Below are positions 1 to 10,240 of a stretch of 64,000 nt of DNA, one piece after another; within the stretch, counting starts at the first letter, position 1; each line of letters begins with the position of its first letter. Made by a program: the position numbers and the translations under genes. The DNA is from Ursus arctos. Lineage: Eukaryota; Chordata; Mammalia; Carnivora; Ursidae. The stretch spans positions 42,514,177 through 42,578,176 of the forward strand of contig NW_026622863.1 of assembly GCF_023065955.2 (NCBI RefSeq). The letters are read 5' to 3'. The notes beneath the pieces are model-generated. The model saw only the letters and a list, made by a program, of their open reading frames with translations. It made no database searches and had not been told where the DNA came from.

Positions 1-180
1 ATTCTCCCCTAAAGCCTCCAGAAAATAACACAGCCCTGATGAGTTGGTGTGGTGATTTTAATGTGGTGAGACCCATACTGGACTTCTGACCTTCAGAACT
101 GTAAGATAATAAATTTGTGGTTTTTTTCAAGTCACAAAATTTGTGCGAATTGGTGACAGCAGCAGGGGAAGACTAATACA
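1..180 (+). mobile_element. Old MaLR-type LTR remnant (3' part)
   Basis: The segment carries a 'CTTCAGAACTGTAAGATAATAAAT' -like stretch, with an LTR-style poly(A) signal around 103-112, and ends 'GACTAATACA'. This order is typical of the 3' end of MLT1/MST-type LTRs (ERVL-MaLR). It is diverged and truncated by the window edge, with no coding content. The family call is from memory and tentative. Confidence 0.4.
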
Positions 181-469
181 TGGTCATTTAATTTTCAACG
201 AGGGTCCAAAGACTTCTGTTGAAAATACCATTTGCAACAAAATGGTATTGAAACAATTTGATATCTATATAGAAAAAAAATCTCAATCCCTATCTGACAC
301 CATGAACAAAAATTATTTCAAAATAAGTCCTAGACCTAATATAAAAAACTGCAATTATAAAGCTTTCAGAAAAAAACATAGGTAACTATTTAAATATTTT
401 TCAAACTTTGGCAGCAGACAAGTTTCTTAAGTCACAGAAAGCAGTAACTATGAGAGAAAAAAACTGATA

Positions 470-1170
470 AATTAAATGTTATAAAAAAGCCTTTGCTCAT
501 CAAAAGACACTATTAAAAAATGACCAGGAAATCCAAAGGCTAGGAGAAATATTCACAAAACATCTGTCTGACAGAGGACTGATATATTGGATATATTAAA
601 ATTTATATAACTTAACAATGAAAATATGATCAATTAAAAATGGACAGAAAATTTGAGCAAAGGAAATGTTCAAATGGCTAATAAGTGCATAAAAAATGGT
701 CAACATCAACAGTCATTAGGGAAATGCAGTTAAAACCACTATAAGACACTACAGAACACAATATGAGATACATATTCAGAATGACAGCACTAAATATTGG
801 TGAAAATGTAGAGAAACTGGAACTCTTATACACTGTTGGGAGTGTAAAATGGTACAACTATTTTGGATAAAGTCCTGGCAGAAACTTGTAAAACTGAACT
901 TACATACTGTGTCCAAACAATTCTACTCCTAGGTGTTTATCCAAAAGATATGAAAAAATACATTCATAAAAAGACATATCCAAGAATGTTTATAACCATA
1001 TCATAATAGCAAAATACCTGGAAATATCCCAGAAGCCCACCAAGAGGAGAATGGATAAAGAAACTGTGATATAGCAGCCATACCATGGAATTCAACTCTG
1101 TAATAAGAACTATTTAGATACACCATAAACACACACACATATCACAACATGGATGAATTTTAACAATGTT
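470..1170 (+). mobile_element. Ancient L1 fragment, ORF2 3' end and 3' UTR, sense
   Basis: The order of motifs follows the end of L1 ORF2: a degraded 'CTGACAGAGGACTGATAT' block, a block matching the region that encodes the C-terminal Cys-rich segment ('ACACTGTTGGGAGTG', 829-843), then the 'CCTAGGTGTTTATCCAAAAG' block and the 'GAATGGATAAAGAAACTGTG' block. Many stops and indels make it an old L1M/HAL1-type remnant. Confidence 0.6.
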
Positions 1171-1234
1171 ATCCTGGGACCTGACTGGGAAGGAGCCTGA
1201 GGGAATTTTCTAGTGTGATGATATTTTTTCTTTG

Positions 1235-1298
1235 ATAGGATTTTGGTTTGCACAGTGTATGAATGTGCCATTCCATCAATACAATGGTGGAGTTAGTA
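1235..1298 (+). pseudogene. RPL17: RPL17 processed-pseudogene fragment, sense piece
   Basis: Translation across 1252-1293 reads QCMNVPFHQYNGGV, close to the ribosomal protein L17/uL22 segment around QCVPFRRYNGGV, with a small insertion. It is short and degraded. It directly abuts an oppositely oriented piece that starts in the RPL17 3' UTR, so the two together look like one retrocopy whose downstream part was inverted. Assignment of this small piece alone is moderate; the neighbouring minus-strand piece is much stronger. Confidence 0.5.
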
Positions 1299-1890
1299 TC
1301 CATTATTTTATACTGAATTTATTCCCAGGCCATAAGTTTTTGTTTCTTCCGTTTCTTCTGAGGTATCTTTTTCTTCTGTGTAACGAACTCTTATGGTTTA
1401 GGAACAATCCTCTCTTTCGGTAAGGATCACCTCAATGTGGCAGGGTGAAGTCATGTATGAATTAATTCGACCACGAGCTCTGTAAGTTCCGCACTGCATC
1501 TTGGGGACTTTGTTCACCTGGATGTGCTTAATGCCCAGAGAAGCTACATTTATTTATCTTATTTTATTTTTATTTTTTAAAGATTTTATTTATTTATGTG
1601 ACAGAGACAGCCAGCGAGAGAGGGAACACAGCAGGGGAGTGGGAGAGGAAGAAGCAGGCTCCCAGCGGAGGAGCACGATGTGGGACTGGATCCCGATGTG
1701 GGACTGGATCCCGGAACGCCAGGATCAAGCCCTGAGCCGAAGGCAGACGCTTAACGACTGCACTACCCAGGCGCCCCGAGAAGCTACATTTAAATCCTTA
1801 AGTCCAACGTTATTCTCTGCATTTTTAAGCATGTACAATAATAATTCAGCATTCTATGTCCAACCCCACTGTTTGTCCACAGAACAGTTA
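1299..1890 (-). pseudogene. RPL17: RPL17 processed pseudogene, inverted 3' part, split by a SINE
   Basis: Read on the minus strand, bases 1528-1413 encode [20 protein letters not shown] followed by [18 protein letters not shown]. This is the C-terminal half of ribosomal protein L17 (uL22), with no introns. Upstream of the SINE, 1884-1790 gives QWGWT, a stop, then AELLLYMLKNAENN, which is the preceding L17 segment with a short deletion. At the left the frame reaches a Lys-rich tail, a TAA stop and an RPL17-like 3' UTR (about 1340-1305). In-frame stops and frame shifts show it is dead. The SINE at 1553-1777 inserted later, with perfect 15-bp duplications. Confidence 0.8.
1553..1777 (-). mobile_element. 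SINEC (tRNA-Lys-type carnivore SINE)
   Basis: It reads on the minus strand from the head 'GGGGCGCCTGGGTAGTGCAG' to an A-rich tail. It is flanked by perfect 15-bp duplications GAGAAGCTACATTTA at 1538-1552 and 1778-1792. An 18-bp internal unit GATGTGGGACTGGATCCC is tandemly duplicated near 1678-1713. It interrupts the RPL17 pseudogene. Confidence 0.95.
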
Positions 1891-2443
1891 TGTTAGATGT
1901 GTCATCAAAGAATAATTAGAAAAAAATCTATATGCTTAAGAAAGATTCCTCCAAATTATTTATGGGTGAAAAAAATCAGAGCAAAAATTTGAAAAGTATT
2001 TAAAACTGATTGATGAGACTACTACATATACCAAAATTTGTAGGATGCAGCCAAAGTAGTACATAAAAGTTATAACCTTAAGAATTTATGTTAGAAGTAT
2101 AAAAATTAACAACTATCCAACTTAAAATGTGAGGAAAAAAATGGCAGAATAAACTGAAAGAAAGTAAAGAATAAAAAATGCTAAATAAAGGGAATAGTAA
2201 AAGATTTATATAGTGAAGAGGATTAAAAAGGTCCCAAATAGGTCTTTGTATTATCATATACTAAAATTATAATGCTGTGTTAATTAAGACCATGTATATA
2301 TAAGTAAACAGTGCAGGGAATAATAAATTGACCAACAGAATTTAATAAATAGCCTCCTAACAGTTCCATATATATAGATAACCTAATTTATGACAGTTGG
2401 TAAGAGGGGAAAATATAGCCTTTTCGTAATGAGAGACAATTGG

Positions 2444-2445
<2 letters not shown>

Positions 2446-2484
<39 letters not shown>
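2446..2484. repeat. (AC)n microsatellite
   Basis: About 19 uninterrupted AC units. Overlapping open frames on both strands are artefacts of the repeat. Confidence 0.97.
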
Positions 2485-2489
<5 letters not shown>

Positions 2490-2604
2490 CCCTCCTTTGT
2501 CTTACAGAAAGAGATCGATTCCAAGAGATTTTGATAACAACAACAAAAAAACGTGTAAGGCAAAACTATAATGCTTTAAGAATATAGAAAACTAAAATTA
2601 TGAC

Positions 2605-2786
2605 TTTTTAAAAAATATTTTTGAGCACACAAACAGGCGCCTGCGCCTGTGTGGGGAGCGACAGAGGGCGAGAATCCTCCAGTAGACTCCCACCCCTCCC
2701 CCCAGCCTGATGCAGGTCTCCATCCTGCAACCCATGAGATCATGACCTGAGCCGAAACCAAGAACTTTATTTTCTCTCCACAAGGC
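2605..2786 (-). mobile_element. Old diverged SINEC
   Basis: Diverged antisense SINE: an A-rich tail on the left (TTTTTAAAAAATATTTTTGAG), a pyrimidine-rich middle in reverse, then 'CATGAGATCATGACCTGAGC', the characteristic reverse complement of the SINE head region. The terminal head is truncated. Confidence 0.7.
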
Positions 2787-3434
2787 AAGGTAAAATCTTA
2801 TGTATAAAGTTATTTAATTATTTTATTAGTTGATGGCCTCTCAACCTTACCCAATAATGTCCCCATAATAGAAGAAAATGGGTGCTCACATTGCAGGGCT
2901 GTGCGAGAGGTAAAAAGCAGTTAAGCTAGGACTGGCTTTGAAATCAAATTTCTTTAAAACAAAACTGTTGATTTTGCGTTCTTCCCTATAACACGTATAT
3001 TTAATCCAATAGAAAAATCATGTCTAAATTATTTGCCAGATAAATTTGATACTCCCCCCCCTCCCCCCGTTAAATTAGTGCTCAAGAAAGAAATAACTTG
3101 ACCATCCATCGGGAAGACCTCCCGCTCCTCTGGGAGTCAAACTCCTACAGACACTCCGAAATAAAGGCATGAGAAAAGCACATCTGCATAACACAAACAT
3201 CACCAGTCACGCAACTACTCTCAATTATGAACCCAAAACAAACCACAATAGCAGAGGTCCCTTCCTCCGTCCTACAATCCCACAAGTTACGCCATTACCC
3301 ACTTCACGCCACGGCCTGCAGACTCAACTCAGTCGAAATACAACCACACACCCATCCGCTCAGGGACTCCCCAGTCCGCCGGACAACGTCTCCCGCTGTC
3401 TCACACACACCAAAAGGCCTGGCAAAGGCACACT
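2787..3434. other. Upstream flank, no feature recognised
   Basis: Non-repetitive-looking sequence grading from AT-rich to GC-rich towards the promoter. Short overlapping open frames on both strands between 3169 and 3573 have no recognisable domain and are attributed to base composition. Confidence 0.5.
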
Positions 3435-3449
3435 GGGGGGGGGGGGGGG
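3435..3449. repeat. 15-base G homopolymer
   Basis: Uninterrupted run of 15 G at the upstream edge of the CpG-rich promoter. It is probably length-variable and prone to sequencing error. Confidence 0.95.
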
Positions 3450-3776
3450 TCTCTGCGAGTCTGAGGCGCTGGCTGGTCCCCGCCTCAGCTCCAGCTCCTC
3501 CTCCGCACCTGCCCGCCTGAGGGTCCGTCCCACCTTCTCTGGATCCGGTTAAGACCCTGGGACCGCTCAACACTGGCGGTCTCTGTCCCCAACTGCCCCA
3601 GCTGCGCGCGCCAGACGCCTGCGCACTGAACGCAGGCGGGCACTCCCAGAAACACCCGCGGCCCGGCTGTTGGCGCTAGCAGGTTTCAGCCGCGGAGTCC
3701 AGGAACCTCGCGGAGAGTTAGTAAACCCGACATCCTAGCGTCCTGGCCGGCCAACCTATAGCCTTCCCCGCGTTGG

Positions 3777-3790
3777 ACTACATTTCCCAG
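3777..3790 (+). promoter_or_regulatory. ZNF143/THAP11-type element (ACTACATTTCCCAG)
   Basis: The sequence fits the ACTACAnnTCCCAG core of the SBS/ZNF143 promoter motif, which is commonly found close to transcription starts in CpG-island promoters. Its position about 180 bp before the first splice donor supports promoter placement. Confidence 0.7.
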
Positions 3791-3799
3791 AGCCACCGC

Positions 3800-3969
3800 G
3801 TCCCCAATGCGGCTTCATTTCCGTTTGTTCGCGCGATTTGGGGACCTCGCGTGGGGAGGGCAGAGTCTGTGGAGGATCTTGGCCCGGCTCCGGCTGGGCG
3901 GGCGAACCCGAAATCGGGGCTCGGACCCGGGAGCCAGATCCTGGATCGTGAACCGCACCTTCTGTCGAG
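3800..3969 (+). other. ZNF420: Noncoding first exon of ZNF420 (start approximate)
   Basis: The CpG-rich block ends with CTGTCGAG|GTGAGG at 3969/3970, a good donor. KRAB zinc-finger genes usually begin with a short noncoding exon inside the CpG island, and this is the only such candidate upstream of the coding exons. The 5' boundary is a guess. Confidence 0.6.
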
Positions 3970-4128
3970 GTGAGGATGTCCGGAATGCCGGGGCGGAAGC
4001 GTCGCTGGAATTGCCTGTGCGTCGGTCTCCAGCCGTTTTGTGTTGTGAGACAGCCAGCCTGTTATTGGTGTGGCGAATGGACGTGTGCGACTGTGGTTTT
4101 GTGTGTAAGCGTTTGTGTGAGGGTGAGT

Positions 4129-4439
4129 TGTGACTGCGGGTGTAGTAATACTGCTGTGACAATGTGTTTGTGACCGCGTGCTTAACTGACTGGAAATGTG
4201 CCTATGTGACAGTGTGATTGTGTGTGTACCTCGTATGTGACTGGGGGTTTGCTTGTGACTGTGAGCTGTGCGACAGTGCTGTTGTGACAGGGTGTTGGGA
4301 TGTTCTTGGGTCACTTTGAGGTTGTGTATGCGATTGTGTATTGTGTGTATTACTGGGGTTTGTCTGTGACTTTAAGGTGTTGTGAGAGTGTTGCTGTGAC
4401 ACGGTGGTTGTGACCACTTGTTTCTTTGACCTGGTACTT

Positions 4440-4472
<33 letters not shown>

Positions 4473-4488
4473 TCTGATATGTGTGACT
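4129..4488 (+). repeat. Degenerate TGTGAC-rich array in intron 1
   Basis: Eleven TGTGAC hexamers occur on the + strand (for example 4129, 4155, 4169, 4205, 4236, 4254, 4283, 4365, 4395, 4409, 4483), embedded in TG-rich sequence with strong strand asymmetry (few C on the + strand). Similar spacers continue weakly to about 4800. It lies directly downstream of the first exon. A 30-base T run interrupts it at 4442-4471. Confidence 0.8.
4442..4471. repeat. 30-base T homopolymer
   Basis: Uninterrupted T run inside the TGTGAC-rich region, possibly the tail of a vanished retroposon. No SINE or L1 body is attached. Confidence 0.9.
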
Positions 4489-5497
4489 GTTGGAACTGTA
4501 AGTGTGCCACTTTCATGACTGTGTAAAGAGAGTAAAAGTACTGCTGTGAAAGGGTGGTTTTGGCCATGTGTATTCCTGATCCAAGGGTGCTTGGATGTGC
4601 TTGAGTGATTGTGTGCATGCTGTGTTTATTATTGGATTTTGTTTAAGATAAAAGGTGGTCTGAGGATGTAATATTTAATTTGGCAATTGTGGTCTGGCTG
4701 TGTGACCATGGAAATGTGGGTGACTTTGTCTAGTCATTTGTGTATTTTATAGTCTGTGATCTTACGGGAGTTTAGTGAGGTACAGAGATAAAATTGGATT
4801 TTTGTATTTTGGGGGTCCATTCTGGGACTGAGTCTGCCTGTGTGTCATGAGTCCCATGTGGCTTTGTCGTCACAGAACTTGACTTCTTTCTCTTCCGACT
4901 TCAGTGATCCCCCTTCACACATGGCCTGTATGGCTTCATTTCTGTATCCATTCTTAGTTCACACTAGGATTGTAGATGTAGATTTCCGTTTGGCTTCCAG
5001 GTGTCCTCTCACCTTACAGCCTTAAGAATGTAGAATGCAGAAGGGTGACAGGAAGGAAAGAAGTCAGAAATTTAAGCCCCTGAATGAAGATTATGAGTTA
5101 CTTCTAAGCCATAGACCTGTTTTTGACAAGATTAGAACTGATAGCACCTTTAAAACAGGCCATTTAGAAATGTAATGGGGTTCTAGGAATGGGAATACTT
5201 CTAGAGAATGTGCCAGAGGAGTCAGTCACACACTTTAGAACCTGTAGTACTTCACTGCAGGGCTCTGTCTCCAGTGGACAATTTTGAATCCAGCAGTAAA
5301 TTCTGGTCCAAGACAGCTGTGGTCTTGAACCTTCCTTCTAAAACAAAAAGTGCAGAACTGTTCTACTCTCCTTCTGACTTTCCTCCTGGTTAACTGAGGG
5401 GTAGATTGGGGGCTGGGTGGATAAGAGCATGTGTTCTAATTCCGAGTATATCCTAAGAAAGGTCTACTATCTCATGGTTCCATTTTCTTTTCCTGAG
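4489..5497. other. Intron 1 remainder, no repeat recognised
   Basis: About 1 kb of ordinary AT-rich intron between the TGTGAC array and the candidate second exon. Two 61-codon frames on the + strand have no recognisable domain. I see no RNA gene. Confidence 0.4.
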
Positions 5498-5553
5498 AGT
5501 AGAGCCCAGAGGAGGAAAAAATGGCTGTTACACATTCAAAAGCAAAGTCTGAG
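5498..5553 (+). other. ZNF420: Candidate alternative 5' exon with in-frame ATG
   Basis: A pyrimidine-rich tract (5480-5494) and AG precede CCCAGAGGAGGAAAAAATGG, followed by eleven codons (MAVTHSKAKSE) and a strong donor GAG|GTAAGT at 5553/5554. The segment resembles the sequence before the real start exon: CTCATGGTTCCATTTTCTT (5471) against CTCACGGTTCCGTTTTCTT (20587), and CCAGAGGAGGA in both. It ends in phase 0, the phase in which the KRAB exon begins. It could be an alternative N-terminal exon, a uORF-bearing 5' UTR exon, or a duplicated relic. Use in mRNA cannot be judged from sequence. Confidence 0.5.
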
Positions 5554-5872
5554 GTAAGTAGATGTTTCCTCTGTTTCCCTTTATTATATAATAATAAATG
5601 CCTTTATTATTTCAGGACATAGGAATCTTTGTTTTCTCTTTGAAATTTCCTAGTTAAGCTTTCTCAAATGATGGAGGTGGCAAGGCAGTTTTCTGTAGAT
5701 TGGGAGCAGGTAACACGTGCAGTTAATTTTGATAGATACTTCCCAACAGTGGTTGAATTGAGGAACAATGGATTTGAGACTCGTAAAGTTAAAAAGGAGA
5801 TAATAATGTGTTATTTCTGACACAGCAGCATTCTTTTTTTTTTTTTTTTTAATTTTTCTGTTTGGTAATTTT

Positions 5873-6070
5873 TTTTTTTTTTTTTTTGAGAGAGAGAGAC
5901 AGAAAGAGATAGATGTGGGGAAGAAGGGGGAGAGGGAGAGAGAGAATCTTAAGCAGGCTCCACACCCAGTGCAGAACTCGAGGTGGGTCTCCAGCTCACG
6001 ACCCTGAGATCATGATCTGAGCCAAAATCAAGAGCCTGACATTTAACCAACTAAGCCACCCCAGGTGCCC
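5873..6070 (-). mobile_element. SINEC, older subtype
   Basis: Antisense SINE ending GGGGCACCTGGGGTGGCTTA on its own strand, with a long T-rich left end (its A tail). Flanking duplications CTGTTTGGTAATTTT are at 5858-5872 and 6071-6085. Confidence 0.92.
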
Positions 6071-6085
6071 CTGTTTGGTAATTTT

Positions 6086-6960
6086 CAAACATACACAAAA
6101 GTATAATGAACCATCATAGGCCCAGCTCAAAAGTTGTCACTTGCCAATCTTATTTATTCTGCCTTCAGTTTGAATTCATTTCTAATTTGATTTCTTCTTT
6201 GACTTATGGTTTATTTATAAATATGTTATTTAGTTTTCAGGTATTATGAGGATCTTCAGAGGTCTTTTTATTACTGATTTCTAATTTCATTCCATTGTGT
6301 TCATAAAACATACTTATGACTTGAATCCTTTAAAATTTATTAAGAGTAGTTTTGTGACCCAAAATGTGTGATTCTATCTTAGTAAATGTTTGATGTGCAC
6401 TTGAAAAGACTGTATTCTGTTATTGTTGGGTAGAGAGTTCCATGTGAGCTAGGTAACGTAGGTTGACAGTGTTGTTGAAATCCTCTGTACCTTTACTGAT
6501 TTTCTGTCTGTTGAATTTATTTCTTTCTCCTTGTAATTTCTATTAGTTTCTCCTTCATGTTTTTTGAAGCTCTGTTATTAGATACATAAAAGTTTTAGGT
6601 AATACGTCCTGTTGGTGAATTGATCCCTCTATCATTATGAAATGGTCTTCTTTATCCCTGGTAGTAGTCTTTGCTCTGAGCATCTACTTTGTCTGATATT
6701 TAATGTTGCCACTCCAGCTTTCTTTACATTTGTGTTAGCATGAAATATCTTTCTCTATCCTTTTATTTTTAACCTGTTTATGTTCTGGTGTTGGAGTGCA
6801 TTTCTTGTTTGCTGCATTTAGTTAGATCTTGTGTTTTTATCCAGTTTGACAATTTCTGTCTTATAATTAAAGTATTTATACCATTTATATTTAGTGTGAT
6901 CATTGATGTGGTTTAGGTCAAATCCTTCATCTTGTCCCATTTGTTCCCTATTCCCTTTTC
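6086..6960 (-). mobile_element. Old L1 remnant, ORF2 endonuclease region, antisense
   Basis: On the + strand it shows reverse-complement L1 ORF2 landmarks in order: ...GATGTGCACTTGAAAAGACT (about 6392), a 'GTCTGATATTTAATGTTGCC' block (about 6691) and 'CACTCCAGCTTTC'. Many stops are present. The first 60 bases resemble an L1ME-type 3' UTR instead, so two fragments are probably joined. Confidence 0.65.
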
Positions 6961-8059
6961 CTTCTTTTCTGCCTTCTTTTGAATTGGGAGGGAGAGTTTC
7001 AAACTAACAATACCAATACTTTGACTAACAATCATTATGCAGAAAAACAATCAAGACTTCTTGGAGTTCAGTAGGGTATGACCTGTCCTACAGTTAGGCT
7101 CATCATGCTTTCTACTTTTAGTGATTGTTTTTCCCCCACTTTGATTTAATTTGATTTTTTTTTAATCTCCAAAATCAAAACTACAGAACAAGGTGAATTC
7201 AGAGAAGACCAGTGTTTATTCCTGTCCCTTTCAGCCTGTTTCCTTTTTCTCTGTATAGATAACTACCTGTACTTTTCTTTGGTGTGTTCTTCCATTTTTC
7301 TTTTAAATGATGTATTTATGCATATGCATTTGTATGTATACGTGTATACACATACATGTATACATTTATTTTTTATATCTCCATTCCTAACTTAAAGGAA
7401 GTGAAATTCTATGTACAGTACACTACACCTTTTTTTCCCACATGTTTAATGTATCCTGGAGATCATTCTTAGCAGCCTACAGAGATTGTTCTTATTCTCT
7501 TTTATAATTATTCTGTTGTGTGGGTGTAATAGTTTATTCATCTAGTCTTCTATGAGTGGGCATTTGGGTTTTTTCCCCAATATTTTGCCATTATATAATA
7601 TAGCAACCAATAACAGTGTATATGGTTTCTATTTGTAGATGTTTATCTTTGGGGCAAATTTCTAGAACTAGCCTACTTTTAGTTTATTTTAATGTTTTTG
7701 ATATAAATTCCACCTGAATCACAACTCTTGAGTAATAATAAAATGGGTGCATTTCCTTATTTTTCCCCTTCTCCATCTTTTTTCCCTTACCCAAGTTAAA
7801 GGAAAAAAAAAAGGTGTTAGAGTTTATCTTTTGTCAAAAGACAAAATTCTTTTGTCTCAGAATTTACTGAGACTTTTTTAACCACTGCATGTCCTTTTTT
7901 AAAAATTTCACAAAGCTATTATTTCCTTGTTTTCTGAGATCAAGGTAATACAAAAGCAATGGAAGGAAATACAAAAAACAGTGAAGAAAATAACAATTAC
8001 TCAAAAAACCTCCTTTAGACTGAATCATGGTTCATATTTGGAATCTATCCTTGAAGTCT
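6961..8059. other. Intron sequence, possibly further eroded L1, unassigned
   Basis: AT-rich sequence with a 'GGGCATTTGGGTTTTTTCC' block near 7557 and weak similarity to old L1 tails, plus an alternating (CATA/TGTA) tract near 7318-7366. Nothing coding. Confidence 0.35.
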
Positions 8060-8323
8060 TTTTTTTTTTCAATTTCTTCTTATAGAAAAATTCAAGCATG
8101 AAACTAAAAAGTATAATACTTCCCCATGTACCCAACCCATCCCTAAGCTTCAACAAATATCAATTTATAACTAAACATGTTTTTCATCTATAGATCCACT
8201 ACTCCCTCTCCCCACCAAAAAAAGGATTATTTTGAAGTAAATTCCAGATATGTATTTCATCCACAAATATTTTAATATGTGTGTCTAAAAGATAAGAACT
8301 TTTTACTTAGAAAACATAACCAT

Positions 8324-8530
8324 GGGCCCCTGGGTGGTTCAGGCAGTTAAGCATCTGACTCTTGGTTTTGGCCCAGGTCATATCTTGCAGTCTTGGAATT
8401 GAGCCCCAAGTCCACCTCTGAGCTCAGAGTGGAGTCTGCTTCAGATTCTCTCTCCCTCTCCCCTGTGCTCACGGTCTCTCACTCACTCTCTTTCTCTCAA
8501 ATAGATAAATAAAATCTTAAAAAAAAAAAA
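8324..8530 (+). mobile_element. SINEC, older subtype
   Basis: Head GGGCCCCTGGGTGGTTCAGG, with a variant internal region, CT-rich body, and AATAGATAAATAAAATCTT plus an A tail. It is nested in the antisense L1ME remnant. Confidence 0.93.
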
Positions 8531-8656
8531 GACCACAATATCATCACTATAAAATAAACCCCACCTTTAATACTTTCTTAATGTTATGAAATAGGAAGTC
8601 AGTATTCACATTTCTCCCATTGTCCGTAAATATTTGTTAGAATTAAGATCCAAAAA

Positions 8657-8856
8657 GGGGCGCCTGGGTGGCACAGCAGTTAAGCACCTGCCTTCTGCTC
8701 AGGGTGTGATCCCGGCGTTCCGGGATCGAGCCCCACATCGGGCTCCTCCACTGTGAGCCTGCTTCTTCCTCTCCCACTCCCCCTGCTTGTGTTCCCTCTC
8801 TCGCTGGCTGTCTCTATCTCTGTCAAATAAATAAATAAAATCTTAAAAAAAAAAAA
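8657..8856 (+). mobile_element. SINEC, young subtype
   Basis: Complete SINE from GGGGCGCCTGGGTGGCACAG to (TAAA)n and a poly(A) tail. Duplications AAGATCCAAA at 8645-8654 and 8857-8866. It has the 'GAGCCTGCTTCTTCCTCTCC' body typical of the commonest young copies in this window. Confidence 0.96.
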
Positions 8857-9130
8857 AAGATCCAAACAATGTCTATTTAGTGTAATAGTGTGTGATGTTT
8901 CTTAATCTTTCTTTCTCTTTTTTTGCAGTTTATTTGTTCCAGAAACAGTTTTCTTACAGAGTTACTGTATTCTGGATTTTGTTGGTTGTATATGTGTTGT
9001 ATCATTTTACATGTTCCTGTATTTCTTCTAAACTGGTATTTAATTCTAGAGGCTTGATCAGGTTCAGGTTTTTTTGTGGTTTTGCTTGTTTGCTTTGCAC
9101 TAATATTTCATACATAATGGTGTGTGCTGC

Positions 9131-9900
9131 ATAACATTTGGTTGTTTTCCTTTACGTGATATTAGCAGCCATTGGTTATCTTTACTTGGAATTTATTATT
9201 AGAGTTACAAAATTATATTCTAATTCTCTTATTTTGTCTGCAATTATTAGTTGGAATACTTCTGTAAAGGGAACCATCCTCTCATCAGTGTCTTGGTTAC
9301 TTTGAAGTATAGCTCATTTTAAAAAATTAGGATAAAAGCTTGCTTTTACTCATTATTTTTCAGCATCTTCCAAAGTTTATCCTATGTTTTCCTTTTAAAT
9401 TATTATCATGAACTTGAAGATTTAAATATATTTGATATGTTTCAATCCATAGCAGTTATTATTCTTATTAATACTCAGATTGTTCATCTTTGATCTATGG
9501 GATCCTCTTTACCCCCTCTGATTGGGCTCCTTTTGGATTCTGTGGCCCTGGTTTTTGAAGTGGGTGAAGCCTTTTATTTGGTACTCTGTTGGCAGTGAAA
9601 TGATTCCCTTCATCTGTGCTGTTCCATCTGACCCTCTCTAGGTACTGTTCCATGGGGGAACATAGACCATGGGGGAGCCAGTGCTTTCTTTGGGTTAGCC
9701 TCTTTTTGTACAAAGTGATTGGTAAGTGATTAAAAGCTTGACTGTTACTTTCATTCTGGCTTGTTTTTCATTCTGGCTTGTTGTCTTAGTTTTTCTGACA
9801 ACTGGCAGCTCAGCTCTTTTCAGCTCATCTTTTGACATTTTGGTGTGGTATTCTTGACAGTTGGGTGTGGTAGCAGTTTTGTCAAGGTACTTGATAGTGT
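9131..9900. other. Intron sequence, nothing recognised
   Basis: Ordinary AT-rich intron. The minus-strand 72-codon frame at 9495-9713 shows no domain. Confidence 0.4.
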
Positions 9901-10240
9901 TGTATATAAATCCTCTATATCATCACTGCCATTTTTATCTACTCGTTTTGTTAGTTGCCGAGAGTAAGATGTTAAAATTTCCAAATCTGATTGTGGATTT
10001 GTCCATTTCTTTCTTTAGTTGTTAGTTTTTGCTTCATATATTTTGGTACTTTGTTGTTAAATCTGCACACATTTAGGATTTCTATGTCTTCTTGATGAAT
10101 TTATCCTCTTTGTCTCTTGTAATAGTCTTTGTCTTGATCTCTGTTTTGTCTTATATTAATACGAGTACATAGGCTTTCTTTTGCTTAGTATTTTTGCTTA
10201 GTATGGTATACCTTCCTTAACCATTTTACATTCTTCTTTG

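Larger units (their letters stand above)
3450..3969 (+). promoter_or_regulatory. ZNF420: CpG-rich promoter and 5' end of the ZNF420 gene
   Basis: GC-rich block with dense CpGs, especially 3600-3970, in otherwise AT-rich, CpG-poor sequence. No TATA box is evident, as expected for a housekeeping-type CpG-island promoter of a KRAB zinc-finger gene. It contains an ACTACATTTCCCAG element at 3777-3790 and an ETS-like ATTTCCG further on, and ends at a strong splice donor. Transcription presumably starts around 3780-3850; the exact start cannot be seen. Confidence 0.75.
8060..9130 (-). mobile_element. Old L1ME-type 3' UTR, antisense, carrying two SINEs
   Basis: The + strand reads a familiar antisense L1 tail: 'AAAAATTCAAGCATG', 'CCCAACCCATCCCTAAGCTT', 'GGATTATTTTGAAGTAAATT', then 'CTAGAGGCTTGATCAGGTTC' (about 9047-9066). 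Two SINEs (8324-8530 and 8657-8856) interrupt it and the element resumes after each. Divergence is high. Confidence 0.6.

Noticed and set aside
1501..1896. 131-codon + strand frame
   Set aside because: Runs through an antisense SINE and the antisense RPL17 pseudogene; similar SINE-derived frames recur at 33557, 46850 and 47281.
2357..2587. Open frames on both strands with poly-(CV) and poly-(TH)
   Set aside because: Produced by the (AC)n microsatellite.
3169..3573. GC-rich open frames upstream of the promoter
   Set aside because: Overlapping frames on both strands with no domain, as expected in CpG-rich sequence.
3778..4314. 178-codon minus-strand frame rich in His, Ser and Thr
   Set aside because: Reverse complement of the TGTGAC-rich array and CpG island; no domain, composition-driven.
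8657..8730. tRNA-like SINE heads as tRNA genes
   Set aside because: They carry tRNA-derived promoter words but no cloverleaf with a proper acceptor stem and are followed by the SINE body.
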